The notes under the pieces are model-generated. The model saw nothing but the letters and a program-made list of their open reading frames with translations. It made no database searches and was not told where the DNA came from. A stretch of DNA of 64,000 nucleotides from Bacteroidales bacterium (lineage in GTDB: Bacteria; Bacteroidota; Bacteroidia; Bacteroidales; UBA932): the NCBI GenBank assembly GCA_028724885.1, contig JAQYTJ010000013.1, positions 1 to 64,000 of the forward strand. Reading direction: 5' to 3'. Both the position numbers and the translations under genes were made by a program. Shown one piece after another: positions 34,251 to 43,447 of the stretch (its first letter is position 1; every line of letters starts with the position of its first letter).

Positions 34251-37235
34251 TCAAAGGGCTTGTCTGAGCCTCACTGGTCCGAGGAGTCCGGAAGGCTGAA
34301 GAGGAATTTCCTTTAGCGGTCGTCCTTGGAAGTCATTTCCGAGGACGACGTTCGTTTTGGTAAAACGTTTGGAGGAAACGCCCATCTCATCCCCTGCCAC
34401 ACGATTGTACCAGGAATTAACCACCTCAACTTCCAAGGTGTTCTGCCCTGCGACAAGGCCATCGGTAACTTCGACCCTGAAAGGAGCAGTCCAGAGAGTG
34501 CTTTTTTCTTTATCGTTGAGGGTAACTGTCGCAATTCCGACATCCCTCACGCTTCCTAACTCAAGAAAATAAGACTTCCCATCTTCTGGCTTGAAATCGA
34601 ATTCCATACGGTACACGGCCTTGCCCGAATAGTATTTTACGCCAGGGTCGGCACTCGTCGTCCAATCTTGCAGAGTCTCGAACGTCACTGGATTCTCAGG
34701 TCCTCCCCACTGCGGATCGAAAGAGACCTTCCAAGGACCATCCAGAGGCGCCACGTCGGCAAATTCAGGATAATTCGAGTCTCCAGCACCGTCAGAATCA
34801 GTTTTTTCTTTGAATATAACTACGGCCGACTCGTAAGGCTCTAGAACCATTGGCACGGAAGTCACGCTGCCTGACACCTTATAAGCCTCGGCATAGCGCA
34901 TGGATCCATCCAATGCATTCCAAATCTCCGGTCTCAAACCAGAGACCCGGAATTCGGCGAATAAACGGACTTTAGCCTCTCGTTGATTGGAGATAAAATA
35001 TAAATCCGCATCCGATAGCCTATAATGAATATAATCTATTCCTTGAGAAACTTTCAGCACATCCTCATTGCCCCTCGAAGAATCATAGCCCGCCTCTATC
35101 GCGAAATCTCGGACGACGAAATCTGGCCTTATGCCGTGGCCGGTTAAATATTCATTCACAGAAATTCCCCACGCCAGAGTGCCTCTGCCACATTTTTTCT
35201 CGCCTTTAACACTAGACTCCGCTCCCCAGAGAGCATTCGAGATATTCATGAACCTTTTGCGGGCTTTTTCCCCACCTTTCAAGGACACAAGCCGCTCTGG
35301 CTTGGCACCTATGACGGTTGCTCCATCATGCAGCAAGGAGCGCACCTTTTCCAATGCGGCCAGCGACAGAACCCTATTGCGTGGCAAAGCCAGAAGCCTA
35401 TATTCAAGCCCCGAAGGCACGACAACCTTTCCGTCCTTCACATTCAAAGACAGTAGGGTCTGTTCGTCAACAACGTCATAGTCATAGCCAGGAAGCACGC
35501 CTGCGGGATCAGAGAATTTATTCGTGAATATGTTAGGGATATTGTCTCCATAGTAATATAATGCATCGGCGCAGAAGCGGCCGCTCTGGGAAAGCATTTG
35601 AATGCGCCTAAGATAATCTATGAATGCGCCTGAACGGCTCCACCAAGTAACTTCTGGATTTACGTGAGTGCCAGCGAAATACTGCTGGCCGGGGATACCC
35701 ATTTCAGCAGGTGAGCAAGTAAATGTGTGGAAATACGCCCTGTTGAGGCCAGAGCAGACCTCGTGGTCGAAAGCCGGCTTCTGGTTCTCCCAAAGCTCAT
35801 CATTCCAGTGAGGACCTATAGTAGTGAACGATTCTGCACCTACTATATGTTTGCCGTAGATGTGTGCGGCGGAGGCGGCCTGTTTAACGTAGAATCTGCT
35901 ATAGGGAGTCGGCCTGTGAGGAGATCTAGCCCAGAACTCGCTCATCGCAACTCCGCTACAGCTGTAGTTCCTGATTCCATCAATAGGCGCAGCATGAGGA
36001 CCAGAGGCCTCAGGCTGAATATTCATGCCATATTCCGCTGCCTTCTGGGCAAACCTGGAATAATGGTTCGTGAATATCATGTCGGCAATCGTCCTGCGGA
36101 AATCGGCCATGAAAGCATGAGTTTCTTCCACGCTTCCCACTACGAAACCTGCAACGACAGGCAGATAGCTATTCATGTCGTATCCATTATATTCTTTGAA
36201 ATATTCACGGAAATCCTCGGTCCAGTTCATTCCGCCGCACTCCCAACTGTCGGTTTCCATGCTACGGAAAGTACTCCCTGCATATTTAGAAGCGGCCTTC
36301 ATTATTGGATCCATCACCACACCCCAGTAGAAGTCGAAAGCTTCTGGGCTGAGATAATCTATCACCAGGCCCTTCCAAGTATCGCTTGACGTCGATACCA
36401 TGGCTCCTGTGCATGTATAGCCTATGCGCAGCACCGCCCACTCCCCTTCTGGGGCCTCCCATTGCAGGCTTCCGTCAGAGTTCATTTTAGCCGTCAGGTC
36501 TTGAACCTCATCCTTTGGAAAGACGTAACTGGATTTTGCCTTCTGGCGCTTTCCATCGCTGTTCCCAAGCAGGAAACTGCAATCCGCCTCTCTAATCATG
36601 ACTTCGTCGAAAGAGAGTTTCCAATTCAGATTGTCAATCACTTCATCTGTCTTTGTATTCAGCGGAACGGCCAGCACGGCGATGTCTTTATAGAAATCCT
36701 GCTTCGTCTCCGGCACATTCAGGTTCAACTTAACCATAGAGCCTCCGCTGACCTTCGTTTCGGAATAGGTCAGTTCCTTCGCGGCGTATTCAGGAGTCAC
36801 CATTGGACCGCCAAGGTTCCACCCACTCTGAATATTAAGATCTATCTCCAAGCCAAGTCTTTCAGCTTCGCTTAGAGCGTAGACGAATAGCTCGTTCCAC
36901 TCTGGGCTTCCGAACTCCGGCCCTGCAGGCACGTTTTTATTCCCTCTCTGATCATGTCCTCCGGCATCTACTATGACAGAGCCTTCAAAATTTCTGGCCT
37001 TCATGGCCTCCAAATCCCTAGTTATGACCTCCTTAGATACGTTCCCATTCAGCCACCACCACCAGCAGCTCGTCCCGTATTCTTGTGAAGGAGCACTGAA
37101 CTGGGCTTTTACGTATTCATAACTCTTAACAGGCAGAGACCCATTATTGGTTTCGCTTTTCGCACAAGAGACAAATAGGGTTCCGCACGCTTGCGCGAGG
37201 GAAAGAAGAGCTATCGCAAATATTCTTATGTTCAT
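34251..37235 (-). CDS. GH106-like glycosyl hydrolase (alpha-L-rhamnosidase family)
   Basis: A 994-residue exported enzyme with an N-terminal signal (VSCAKSE, probable lipoprotein). The GH106 hallmark YGTSCWWWWLNGNVSKEVITRDLEAM lies near residues 53-78, with GLEIDLNIQSGWNLGGPMVTPE further on. The C-terminal part (about 840-990) contains a galactose-binding-type beta domain (GPWKVSFDPQWGGP, VYRMEFDF, NTLEVEVVNSWYNRVAGDEM). GH106 enzymes remove alpha-L-rhamnose from pectin or other plant glycans. It lies upstream of none of its usual pectin partners; the neighbours are ribose/nucleoside genes. It has its own promoter and a SusD scar in its leader. Confidence 0.85.
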   Translation of the reverse strand: MNIRIFAIALLSLAQACGTLFVSCAKSETNNGSLPVKSYEYVKAQFSAPSQEYGTSCWWWWLNGNVSKEVITRDLEAMKARNFEGSVIVDAGGHDQRGNKNVPAGPEFGSPEWNELFVYALSEAERLGLEIDLNIQSGWNLGGPMVTPEYAAKELTYSETKVSGGSMVKLNLNVPETKQDFYKDIAVLAVPLNTKTDEVIDNLNWKLSFDEVMIREADCSFLLGNSDGKRQKAKSSYVFPKDEVQDLTAKMNSDGSLQWEAPEGEWAVLRIGYTCTGAMVSTSSDTWKGLVIDYLSPEAFDFYWGVVMDPIMKAASKYAGSTFRSMETDSWECGGMNWTEDFREYFKEYNGYDMNSYLPVVAGFVVGSVEETHAFMADFRRTIADMIFTNHYSRFAQKAAEYGMNIQPEASGPHAAPIDGIRNYSCSGVAMSEFWARSPHRPTPYSRFYVKQAASAAHIYGKHIVGAESFTTIGPHWNDELWENQKPAFDHEVCSGLNRAYFHTFTCSPAEMGIPGQQYFAGTHVNPEVTWWSRSGAFIDYLRRIQMLSQSGRFCADALYYYGDNIPNIFTNKFSDPAGVLPGYDYDVVDEQTLLSLNVKDGKVVVPSGLEYRLLALPRNRVLSLAALEKVRSLLHDGATVIGAKPERLVSLKGGEKARKRFMNISNALWGAESSVKGEKKCGRGTLAWGISVNEYLTGHGIRPDFVVRDFAIEAGYDSSRGNEDVLKVSQGIDYIHYRLSDADLYFISNQREAKVRLFAEFRVSGLRPEIWNALDGSMRYAEAYKVSGSVTSVPMVLEPYESAVVIFKEKTDSDGAGDSNYPEFADVAPLDGPWKVSFDPQWGGPENPVTFETLQDWTTSADPGVKYYSGKAVYRMEFDFKPEDGKSYFLELGSVRDVGIATVTLNDKEKSTLWTAPFRVEVTDGLVAGQNTLEVEVVNSWYNRVAGDEMGVSSKRFTKTNVVLGNDFQGRPLKEIPLQPSGLLGPVRLRQAL

Positions 37236-37244
37236 TTCGGTATG

Positions 37245-37325
37245 TTAATTCCAGCCAAGGTTTTGTTCAAGTTTTACATCTTTATTAGTCTCAATCACAA
37301 CCTGCGGAATAGCCATAGGTTGGCA
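37245..37325 (-). pseudogene. SusD C-terminal scar in front of the GH106 gene
   Basis: On the minus strand a short frame ending TAA at 37245 reads PMAIPQVVIETNKDVKL and then EQNLGWN. This is the ordinary end of a SusD protein (PIPQ...NPNLTQNPGW). Nothing else of SusD is left upstream. It suggests that a susC/susD pair once preceded the GH106 gene and was deleted. Confidence 0.55.
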
Positions 37326-37360
37326 TTACATGGGAGGAAAATTTCTTAAATCCGTTTGAC

Positions 37361-37391
37361 ACAAATATAAGGAATCAAAATAGAATACCAA
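37361..37391 (-). promoter_or_regulatory. Promoter of the GH106 gene
   Basis: On the minus strand TTG (37391-37389), 19 bp, TATATTTGT (37369-37361). It lies after the nucleoside hydrolase stop and upstream of the SusD scar, so GH106 is probably transcribed separately with a leader of about 120 bases. Confidence 0.5.
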
Positions 37392-37401
37392 GGTAAAAAC
37401 A

Positions 37402-38430
37402 CTACATCTTCTTGTTAGCAGGTTTACTAGGTATAAATTTTAGGAAATAGGTCTTTATTGAATCGGCTTGCTGGGGCGTTACTGACAAGTAATGCCTCGT
37501 ACCGGCAGGGTCTTGGGTGAATTGAGTGTTTCCTTCATCTGTCACCTCTATCTTCCCAGCCGGAGAAACAGTGAACCATGATTGTCCCTCTACAGCATAC
37601 AGAACCGCAGTCAGATCCCATGTAGGACGATCGTAAGGCATCTCCATGTACGCTTTGTACGCTTCTACCACGGGATGCAAGGTCGTCCAGCCGAAATCGT
37701 TCTCGATGCTCGTCGCAGGATACCGGATGGCTGAGCCAACGTCGAAAGGAGACGTAACCAGCGGCGTAGGCCATTCGGAGAATAATTTCTTTGCTGCGAG
37801 AATATCTGTAACCACGTTATACTCCTTCGCATCCGGACGGGTGAAATCTCCTGCCATAGTCACCAGAAGCCTGACTTTTTCCGAGATGAGATCCATGCCG
37901 GACAACGGACTGAGCGAGTCTGGCTTGGTGTCCATCAACCGTACCAGGTTCGTGGAAAAACCAACGGAAACTATAGTGACGGAGGCATCCGGCTGTCGTG
38001 ACAGAATTTTCCTGTATAATTGCACGGCATCGGGAAGGGACTCATATTTTCCCATCAGCGACCTGGCGAAAGCATGCTTACCGTCCACGGTCATGGTATC
38101 TACCGCCTCAGTGTAGTTATTAGGGGCGTCACACTTAGCCCCATCATGCACCACACCTATTGGGATGTCAGGGTGGCCATACCATGTGTTCAATATGTCT
38201 ACGTATTCTGTAGGATAAATTCCTTCTTTATTTATATTGACAGCCAGTAGATTGATTTTCCCTGCATCAATATATTTATAGAGCATGTCCATTGCCAAGG
38301 CATCATCAATATCGTTTCCTATGTCTGTTTCCATGATGACGCTAAGCGGAGTCTGAATTTCAACTTGTTTGCCACAGCCGGCGATAGCAAATACAAGAGA
38401 CAGACCAAAGAATAATCTAGATTTTTTCAT
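37402..38430 (-). CDS. Nucleoside hydrolase lipoprotein (inosine/uridine-preferring family)
   Basis: A 342-residue protein with a lipoprotein signal (FAIAGCGK, cysteine 19). The calcium-binding nucleoside-hydrolase motif is METDIGNDIDDALAMD (about 33-48), and later parts include IPIGVVHDG, VTIVSVGFSTNLVRLM and DRPTWDLTAVLYAVEG. It hydrolyses ribonucleosides to base and ribose. The signal places it in the periplasm or on the surface, ahead of ribose uptake. It is followed on the same strand by nothing of its pathway and preceded by the permease gene (9-base gap) and ribokinase, so it fits a ribose-salvage operon like rusNH. Confidence 0.88.
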   Translation of the reverse strand: MKKSRLFFGLSLVFAIAGCGKQVEIQTPLSVIMETDIGNDIDDALAMDMLYKYIDAGKINLLAVNINKEGIYPTEYVDILNTWYGHPDIPIGVVHDGAKCDAPNNYTEAVDTMTVDGKHAFARSLMGKYESLPDAVQLYRKILSRQPDASVTIVSVGFSTNLVRLMDTKPDSLSPLSGMDLISEKVRLLVTMAGDFTRPDAKEYNVVTDILAAKKLFSEWPTPLVTSPFDVGSAIRYPATSIENDFGWTTLHPVVEAYKAYMEMPYDRPTWDLTAVLYAVEGQSWFTVSPAGKIEVTDEGNTQFTQDPAGTRHYLSVTPQQADSIKTYFLKFIPSKPANKKM

Positions 38431-38439
38431 AATCCGGCA

Positions 38440-39456
38440 TCAATTGTTTCCAGCCATCACGATCAAAGCCAAGCCGACTATGAAGAACACGAACATGGTA
38501 CCAAGCAGGAGGTTGACCTTTTTGCCGGCTCCCTTAAACTCTTTCCAGACAAAAACGCCCCAGATTGCGGCAACCATAGGCGCACCCTGGCCAAGGGCAT
38601 AGCTGACAGATGCACCAGCCTTTCCAGCGGAAATGTAATTGAGGGCTGTGCCTAGGCACCAGATGGCGCCGCCGAGCATTCCCACGAGATGGGTTTTGGC
38701 GCTCCCTTTGAAATATTCGCCATAGCTTACAGGAGTTCCAACGAAAGGCTTCTTCATCACCATGGTATTTAGTATGAAATTGCTGAGAAATACTCCGACG
38801 GCAAATATGAACATTGACGTGTAAGGAGTAGCCTTACCAGCTTCAGGGATTGTGAAATTGTTCAGGTCCATGCCGTTGTAGACGAATGGAGAGAAGAATG
38901 ACATTATGATGCCTGCCAGAATGGCAAGAATGATGCCTTTGCGGTTAGTCGCCTGATTTCTCACGCTGCCGTCCACCTTGCCGGAAGCAATGCCGTTGCA
39001 AATGAGTGCTATGATGATGAGCGCAACTCCAACGAAAAGAATAACAGGATTCTCGTGCCCGCTTGGATGGAAAATGTAATTATTGAATACTCCGATGACA
39101 AGCGCCAATCCGACACCTAAAGGGAACGCAACCGAGAGTCCGGCGATAGAGGTAGAAGCGGAAAGAAGTATGTTGGATATATTGAACACGAAGGCGCCAA
39201 GCAGAATCCAGCCAACGCTGTCCCATGAAAGCTGGGCAATGTCTTTGACGAACGGACGCCCACCGCTCCCGATGCTGCCCAAAGTGAAAGCAAGCAAGAG
39301 GGCAAACAGAACCGTACCGATCACATAGTCCCAATAGAAAAGCTCGTAGCGCCAGCTCTTCGCCGCTAGCTTCTGTGTATTCCCCCATGAACCCCAGCAA
39401 AGCATGGTTATGAAGCAGAGCACTACTGCCAATGTATAACTGTTAACGATGAACAT
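38440..39456 (-). CDS. DMT-superfamily sugar permease (GRP/ureide-permease type, RusT-like)
   Basis: A 338-residue integral membrane protein with about 10 hydrophobic helices. Cues are the N-terminal LCWGSWGNTQKLAAKSWRYELFYWDY, FNISNILLSASTSIAGLSVAFPLGVGLALVIG and AGASVSYALGQGAPMVAAIWGVFVWKEF. This is the arrangement of the GRP sugar transporter/ureide permease branch of drug/metabolite transporters. Placed between ribokinase (27 bases upstream) and nucleoside hydrolase, it most likely carries ribose, or a nucleoside, across the inner membrane. Confidence 0.75.
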   Translation of the reverse strand: MFIVNSYTLAVVLCFITMLCWGSWGNTQKLAAKSWRYELFYWDYVIGTVLFALLLAFTLGSIGSGGRPFVKDIAQLSWDSVGWILLGAFVFNISNILLSASTSIAGLSVAFPLGVGLALVIGVFNNYIFHPSGHENPVILFVGVALIIIALICNGIASGKVDGSVRNQATNRKGIILAILAGIIMSFFSPFVYNGMDLNNFTIPEAGKATPYTSMFIFAVGVFLSNFILNTMVMKKPFVGTPVSYGEYFKGSAKTHLVGMLGGAIWCLGTALNYISAGKAGASVSYALGQGAPMVAAIWGVFVWKEFKGAGKKVNLLLGTMFVFFIVGLALIVMAGNN

Positions 39457-39483
39457 GGATAGATAGTTTTATATTGCTATTAA

Positions 39484-40410
39484 TTAATATCGTTTGACTT
39501 TGTCGATAAGAGCAAGAACTTCCTCCCTTGTCGGAATGGAAGGCTGAGCGCCATTCCGCGTCACCGAAATAGAAGACGCTGCAGTAGCAAATAACATTGC
39601 ATCCGAAACCGACTTGCCTTCGGACATTGCGACACACAGCGCCCCACAATAGACATCCCCGGCAGCGGTGGTATCCACGGCCTTCTGAGAGATGGCTGGC
39701 ACATGGACGCATCCATCGTAATTCACGAGGCAAGAGCCTTTAGAGCCAATCGTAAGGATGACGTTCTTGACGCCAGCCTTCAGAAGCTTCTCCGCAGCTT
39801 GCATTTTGCTTTCATGATTGGTGATGCGGATGCCAGTGAGTATCTCGCATTCTGTCTCGTTAGGGACAATGATGTAGAGCTTTGAAAGAAGGCTCTCGCT
39901 GATTTTCATCCCTGGCGCAGGATTCAGAACCACCTTGACTCCTTTGGCGCATGCCATTTCAGCGGCATATTCAACGATAGGCATAGGAATTTCAAGTTGC
40001 ATGAGCAAAAAATCTGCAGAGTCGAGCAGAAACTCGGCTTTGTCGATTTCTTCCTTGCTCATATTGTAATTAGCTCCCGATGAGACCGTAATCGCATTTT
40101 CTGCATTGTCATCCACGACAATCATGGCGACACCGGAATGAGTTGACGGGTCAATCGATACATGGCTGATGTCAAGCCCCGCCGCCTTGTAGGCTTCCAG
40201 CGACATGCGCCCATACTCGTCATCACCCACCTTCGCTATAAAGGAGGCATTTCCTCCCAGCTTCGCTACCGTGACCGCCTGGTTGGCACCCTTCCCTCCG
40301 GGATTCACGAGATAGTCCGAACCAATGACGGTTTCCCCAGGGAATGGAATTTTGTGGGCACGAACGACTAGGTCTGTATTAGAACTTCCTATTATCACGA
40401 TTTTTGACAT
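39484..40410 (-). CDS. rbsK: Ribokinase
   Basis: A 308-residue PfkB-family kinase; the ATG at 40410 gives the standard N-terminus MSKIVIIGSSNTDLVVRA, and an upstream frame extension is not needed. The substrate motif is NPGGKGANQAVTVAKLGG (about 35-52), and the C-terminal PfkB signature with the catalytic aspartate is VDTTAAGDVYCGALCVAM (about 250-267). It phosphorylates ribose to ribose-5-phosphate using ATP in the cytoplasm. It is the first gene of the operon with the permease and nucleoside hydrolase, and two palindromic operators lie in its promoter region. Confidence 0.93.
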   Translation of the reverse strand: MSKIVIIGSSNTDLVVRAHKIPFPGETVIGSDYLVNPGGKGANQAVTVAKLGGNASFIAKVGDDEYGRMSLEAYKAAGLDISHVSIDPSTHSGVAMIVVDDNAENAITVSSGANYNMSKEEIDKAEFLLDSADFLLMQLEIPMPIVEYAAEMACAKGVKVVLNPAPGMKISESLLSKLYIIVPNETECEILTGIRITNHESKMQAAEKLLKAGVKNVILTIGSKGSCLVNYDGCVHVPAISQKAVDTTAAGDVYCGALCVAMSEGKSVSDAMLFATAASSISVTRNGAQPSIPTREEVLALIDKVKRY

Positions 40411-40455
40411 ACATCTGACTCTAATAAAAGCTGACACCTCGCATTGCTGAGCGTA

Positions 40456-40488
40456 CAACTGTGCGCAGTTGCACAATCGTTTGTGCAA
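40456..40488. promoter_or_regulatory. Two overlapping palindromic operators between rbsK and lacI
   Basis: CAACTGTGCGCAGTTG (40456-40471) is a perfect 6-4-6 inverted repeat. TTGCACAATCGTTTGTGCAA (40469-40488) is a perfect 8-4-8 inverted repeat. Dyads with a central CG-type step fit LacI-family operators. They lie in the divergent promoter region and could control both genes. Confidence 0.65.
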
Positions 40489-40570
40489 TATTATCAAATA
40501 TTTTTCAAATTATAAATAATTTCACGTTTTTTTGTACTTTTATAAATAAAAATATAAAATATAACCACAT

Positions 40571-41584
40571 ATGAACAATGAAACTCTACTGACAATAGCG
40601 CAAAGAACGGGGTATTCCATTTCGACTGTATCAAGAGTATTAAGCGGAAACGCAAAGAAATATAGGATAAGCGACAAAACCGCAGAAACAATAAAAGAGG
40701 AGGCAAGGAAGTGCCATTACACTCCTAGCCTACTCGCAAAAGGTTTACGTAATAAAGAGACAAACACCATAGGCCTACTGATTCCAAGCCTTGAGAATTA
40801 TTTCTTCTCCAACCTTGCAAGCACTGTTATCAATGAAGCCACCGTATTCGGATATACAGTGATCATCGTATGCACCCAAGAGAAAGAGCAGAATGAGGCG
40901 GAATGCCTGCGGCAGCTGATGTCCAGGCGAGTGGATGGGATAGTCGCAGTGCCATCAGGCCATTCCCCGAAGGAATTCGAGCTGATTGCCCAGCAAGTAC
41001 CGATAATCCTGATCGACCGCTACTTCGAGTCATCATCGCTACATTACATCTGCACGGACAACTATTATGGATCCCTCATGGCCACCGAATATCTGATCAA
41101 ACATGGCCACAAGCGGATCACCTGCATACAGGGGCCTCCTTTCCAGACTCCTGTGCGAGAGCGTGTGCGCGGATACAACGATGCCCTGAAAAATGCAGGG
41201 CTCTCGGAATATTCCAATGTGGTCGGCGAGGATTTCACGATCCAGAATGGATACATAGAGACTAAGCTCATGCTCAGCTACAACGACAGGCCGACAGCTA
41301 TCCTAGCGCTCAGCAATACAATTCTGCTTGGCGCAATAAATGCGATAAGCGAATCGCAGATGAAAATATCCGACGACATATCCATCATATCGTTTGATAA
41401 CAATAGGTTCCTAGACTACATGACCCCATCGATCACCAGAATCGAGCAGCCTATTCAGGAAATAGGAATACTCGCAATAAGGACAATCGTAAAGCGCATC
41501 CAAGGGAATTCGGCACCGGAGCATAGCAGCATCCAGCTCATGCCTAGGATCATCATCGGAGATTCGGTCAAGAATCTCAAATAA
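40571..41584 (+). CDS. LacI-family transcriptional regulator
   Basis: A 337-residue repressor/activator. The N-terminal helix-turn-helix and hinge (about 5-60; LLTIAQRTGYSISTVSRVLSG, YTPSLLAKGLR) precede a periplasmic-binding-protein-like sensor domain (about 62-335) with TIGLLIPSLENYFFSNL, YICTDNYYGSLMATEYLIKHGH and ILALSNTILLGAINAI. It is divergent from rbsK and convergent with susD, so it probably senses a sugar or nucleoside (ribose is the natural guess) and controls the flanking operons. The Bacteroides rus locus uses a different regulator type, which makes this combination notable. Confidence 0.9.
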   Translation: MNNETLLTIAQRTGYSISTVSRVLSGNAKKYRISDKTAETIKEEARKCHYTPSLLAKGLRNKETNTIGLLIPSLENYFFSNLASTVINEATVFGYTVIIVCTQEKEQNEAECLRQLMSRRVDGIVAVPSGHSPKEFELIAQQVPIILIDRYFESSSLHYICTDNYYGSLMATEYLIKHGHKRITCIQGPPFQTPVRERVRGYNDALKNAGLSEYSNVVGEDFTIQNGYIETKLMLSYNDRPTAILALSNTILLGAINAISESQMKISDDISIISFDNNRFLDYMTPSITRIEQPIQEIGILAIRTIVKRIQGNSAPEHSSIQLMPRIIIGDSVKNLK

Positions 41585-41653
41585 CGCAAAGAGGGCAGGT
41601 CATTGCATTTTGACATACCCTCCTCACTACCGTTCGATAGACACCTAAAACGG

Positions 41654-43441
41654 TTAGCGCATAGTCGGATCGAAAGAACCTGCTCCCCACCCGATGTTCT
41701 GAACAAGCTTCTTATTCTCCTGCAGCCTGACTGTCTGGATAGGGAAGAAATAATAGCTATCTTTCAATACGAATTCTTTTTCGGCATTCGGGGACTGCGG
41801 CACCTGATGCAGCACGTAACGGAAGTCTTCCGTGGTCAGATCGTAACTGAGGACGCCCTTCTTCGCCTCGTTCAGATCCATGTCCGTGCCATCGGCATTT
41901 ACTGCGACTGCCTCTAGCCCATGTTTAGTTAAGCCATTGAGGCTCATCATGTTGCGAGTTCGGCGTAAATCCCAGAAACGATGTCCTTCAAAGCATAGCT
42001 CAATGTTACGCTCATCATTAATAGCCTGACGGATCGCTTCCCGGCTGCTGCAGTCAAGCCCGTATGCCTCATCGGAGCCGGCTTCTATTCCAGCGCGCCT
42101 ACGAATTTCCTTAAGCATTTCTACGGCTTCGTCTGGATGTCCGGTCTCGTTTGCTGCCTCGGCATAAATGAACATAACCTCAGGAAGGCGCATAAGTATG
42201 AAATCAATATCGTAATTAATCACGCTGGCCTGGTCGAGGCTGAGATCAGCTGCTTTGTAATTGTAAAAGCCTGTGTAGACATCGTTATTGACGGCATTGA
42301 CGTGAGCGGCAGAATTAGTGCCATATTGGTCATCGCCATCGGAAAGACCCAATGCATTATACTGTCGGTAGCCGGACGGCTTGCCTGCCACGGGATATTC
42401 CCTGCCATTGTAAGTGATGACCTCATCGAAACGAGGATCCCTGTTTTTCCAGAAACACTGCATTAAGGCATTCTCATCAGCCACGTAATATTTTCCTGTA
42501 GGATCGTCAAATCGTTTCCCGTCAAGCATAGGGAAAGCCTTGACGAATTCCCATGTAGGATTGGATGTGTTCGTTCCACGACTGCATGACTGAGGCATGG
42601 TTGAAGATGCCCATCCGGAGACTTTGTCCGGCTTGGAATTGATCACTGCGAAAACGACTTCGGAACCCTTCTCCTGAAGCCATATGTCGGAATATTCTGA
42701 AGTCAAGGCTATTCCGTGGGCGACGCAGAATTCGTATGCATCTTTTGCAGCTGCATAGGCTTCTTTCCAATACTGATTGCCATACATGTTATTCGGATTG
42801 AAAAGAGGCGATGCCTTCAGCAACAATGTTTTAGCCTTCCATGCCTTAGCAAAGCACTGGTCAATCCTGCCATAATCTAGCGATTCAGCCTCTATCTTCT
42901 CCGGAAGGAGTGATATTGCATGATCCAGATCGTCCACCATGAATTGGAAGCACTCTGCAGAAGTATTTCTGGAGACGAATAGGTCATCGGTCTTATTGTC
43001 TTGCGGCACCTTAATATATGGGATGCCGCCGTAGTAATTGACCATCCAATAATACATGTAGGCACGCATGAAATAAACCTGCCCCAGAAGTCCGTTCACG
43101 ACATCCTTGCTCAGGTCGCTTTTCTCCAGCCTGGCGATAGCCTCGTTTATGTCTCTGATATCGGAATACGCCCAAAGCTTGTAAGCGCCGCCAGACTCTG
43201 TAATATAGTCTGCTTTCCATACTATGCCCTGGAGCTGGTCAGAGTTGCAGTCAGCAGAAGAATTCCAATTCGGAAAACACTCCGAATAGAGGTTATTCAC
43301 GTAAGCCGTGGCAAGGTTTGCATCGGTCCAAACCATGGATTCATCATAGCTTTCCCTATTTGAGATGTCAAGCGTGTTGCAGCTGACAGCCAACAGGCCG
43401 AAAGCCAAGGATGCTAATATATTAATTGTTTTCATATTCAT
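41654..43441 (-). CDS. SusD/RagB-family nutrient-binding lipoprotein
   Basis: A 595-residue surface lipoprotein (LLAVSCNT, cysteine 21). It has the SusD opening LDISNRESYDESMVWTDANLATAYVNNLYSE, the RagB core FMRAYMYYWMVNYYGGIPYIKVPQD, a late ERNIELCFEGHRFWDLRRTRNM and the C-terminal FPIQTVRLQENKKLVQNIGW. It pairs with the SusC 6 bases upstream. The surrounding nucleoside hydrolase, permease and ribokinase genes suggest ribonucleosides, RNA fragments or ribose-containing glycans as ligand. Confidence 0.94.
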   Translation of the reverse strand: MNMKTINILASLAFGLLAVSCNTLDISNRESYDESMVWTDANLATAYVNNLYSECFPNWNSSADCNSDQLQGIVWKADYITESGGAYKLWAYSDIRDINEAIARLEKSDLSKDVVNGLLGQVYFMRAYMYYWMVNYYGGIPYIKVPQDNKTDDLFVSRNTSAECFQFMVDDLDHAISLLPEKIEAESLDYGRIDQCFAKAWKAKTLLLKASPLFNPNNMYGNQYWKEAYAAAKDAYEFCVAHGIALTSEYSDIWLQEKGSEVVFAVINSKPDKVSGWASSTMPQSCSRGTNTSNPTWEFVKAFPMLDGKRFDDPTGKYYVADENALMQCFWKNRDPRFDEVITYNGREYPVAGKPSGYRQYNALGLSDGDDQYGTNSAAHVNAVNNDVYTGFYNYKAADLSLDQASVINYDIDFILMRLPEVMFIYAEAANETGHPDEAVEMLKEIRRRAGIEAGSDEAYGLDCSSREAIRQAINDERNIELCFEGHRFWDLRRTRNMMSLNGLTKHGLEAVAVNADGTDMDLNEAKKGVLSYDLTTEDFRYVLHQVPQSPNAEKEFVLKDSYYFFPIQTVRLQENKKLVQNIGWGAGSFDPTMR

Positions 43442-43447
43442 AATTCG

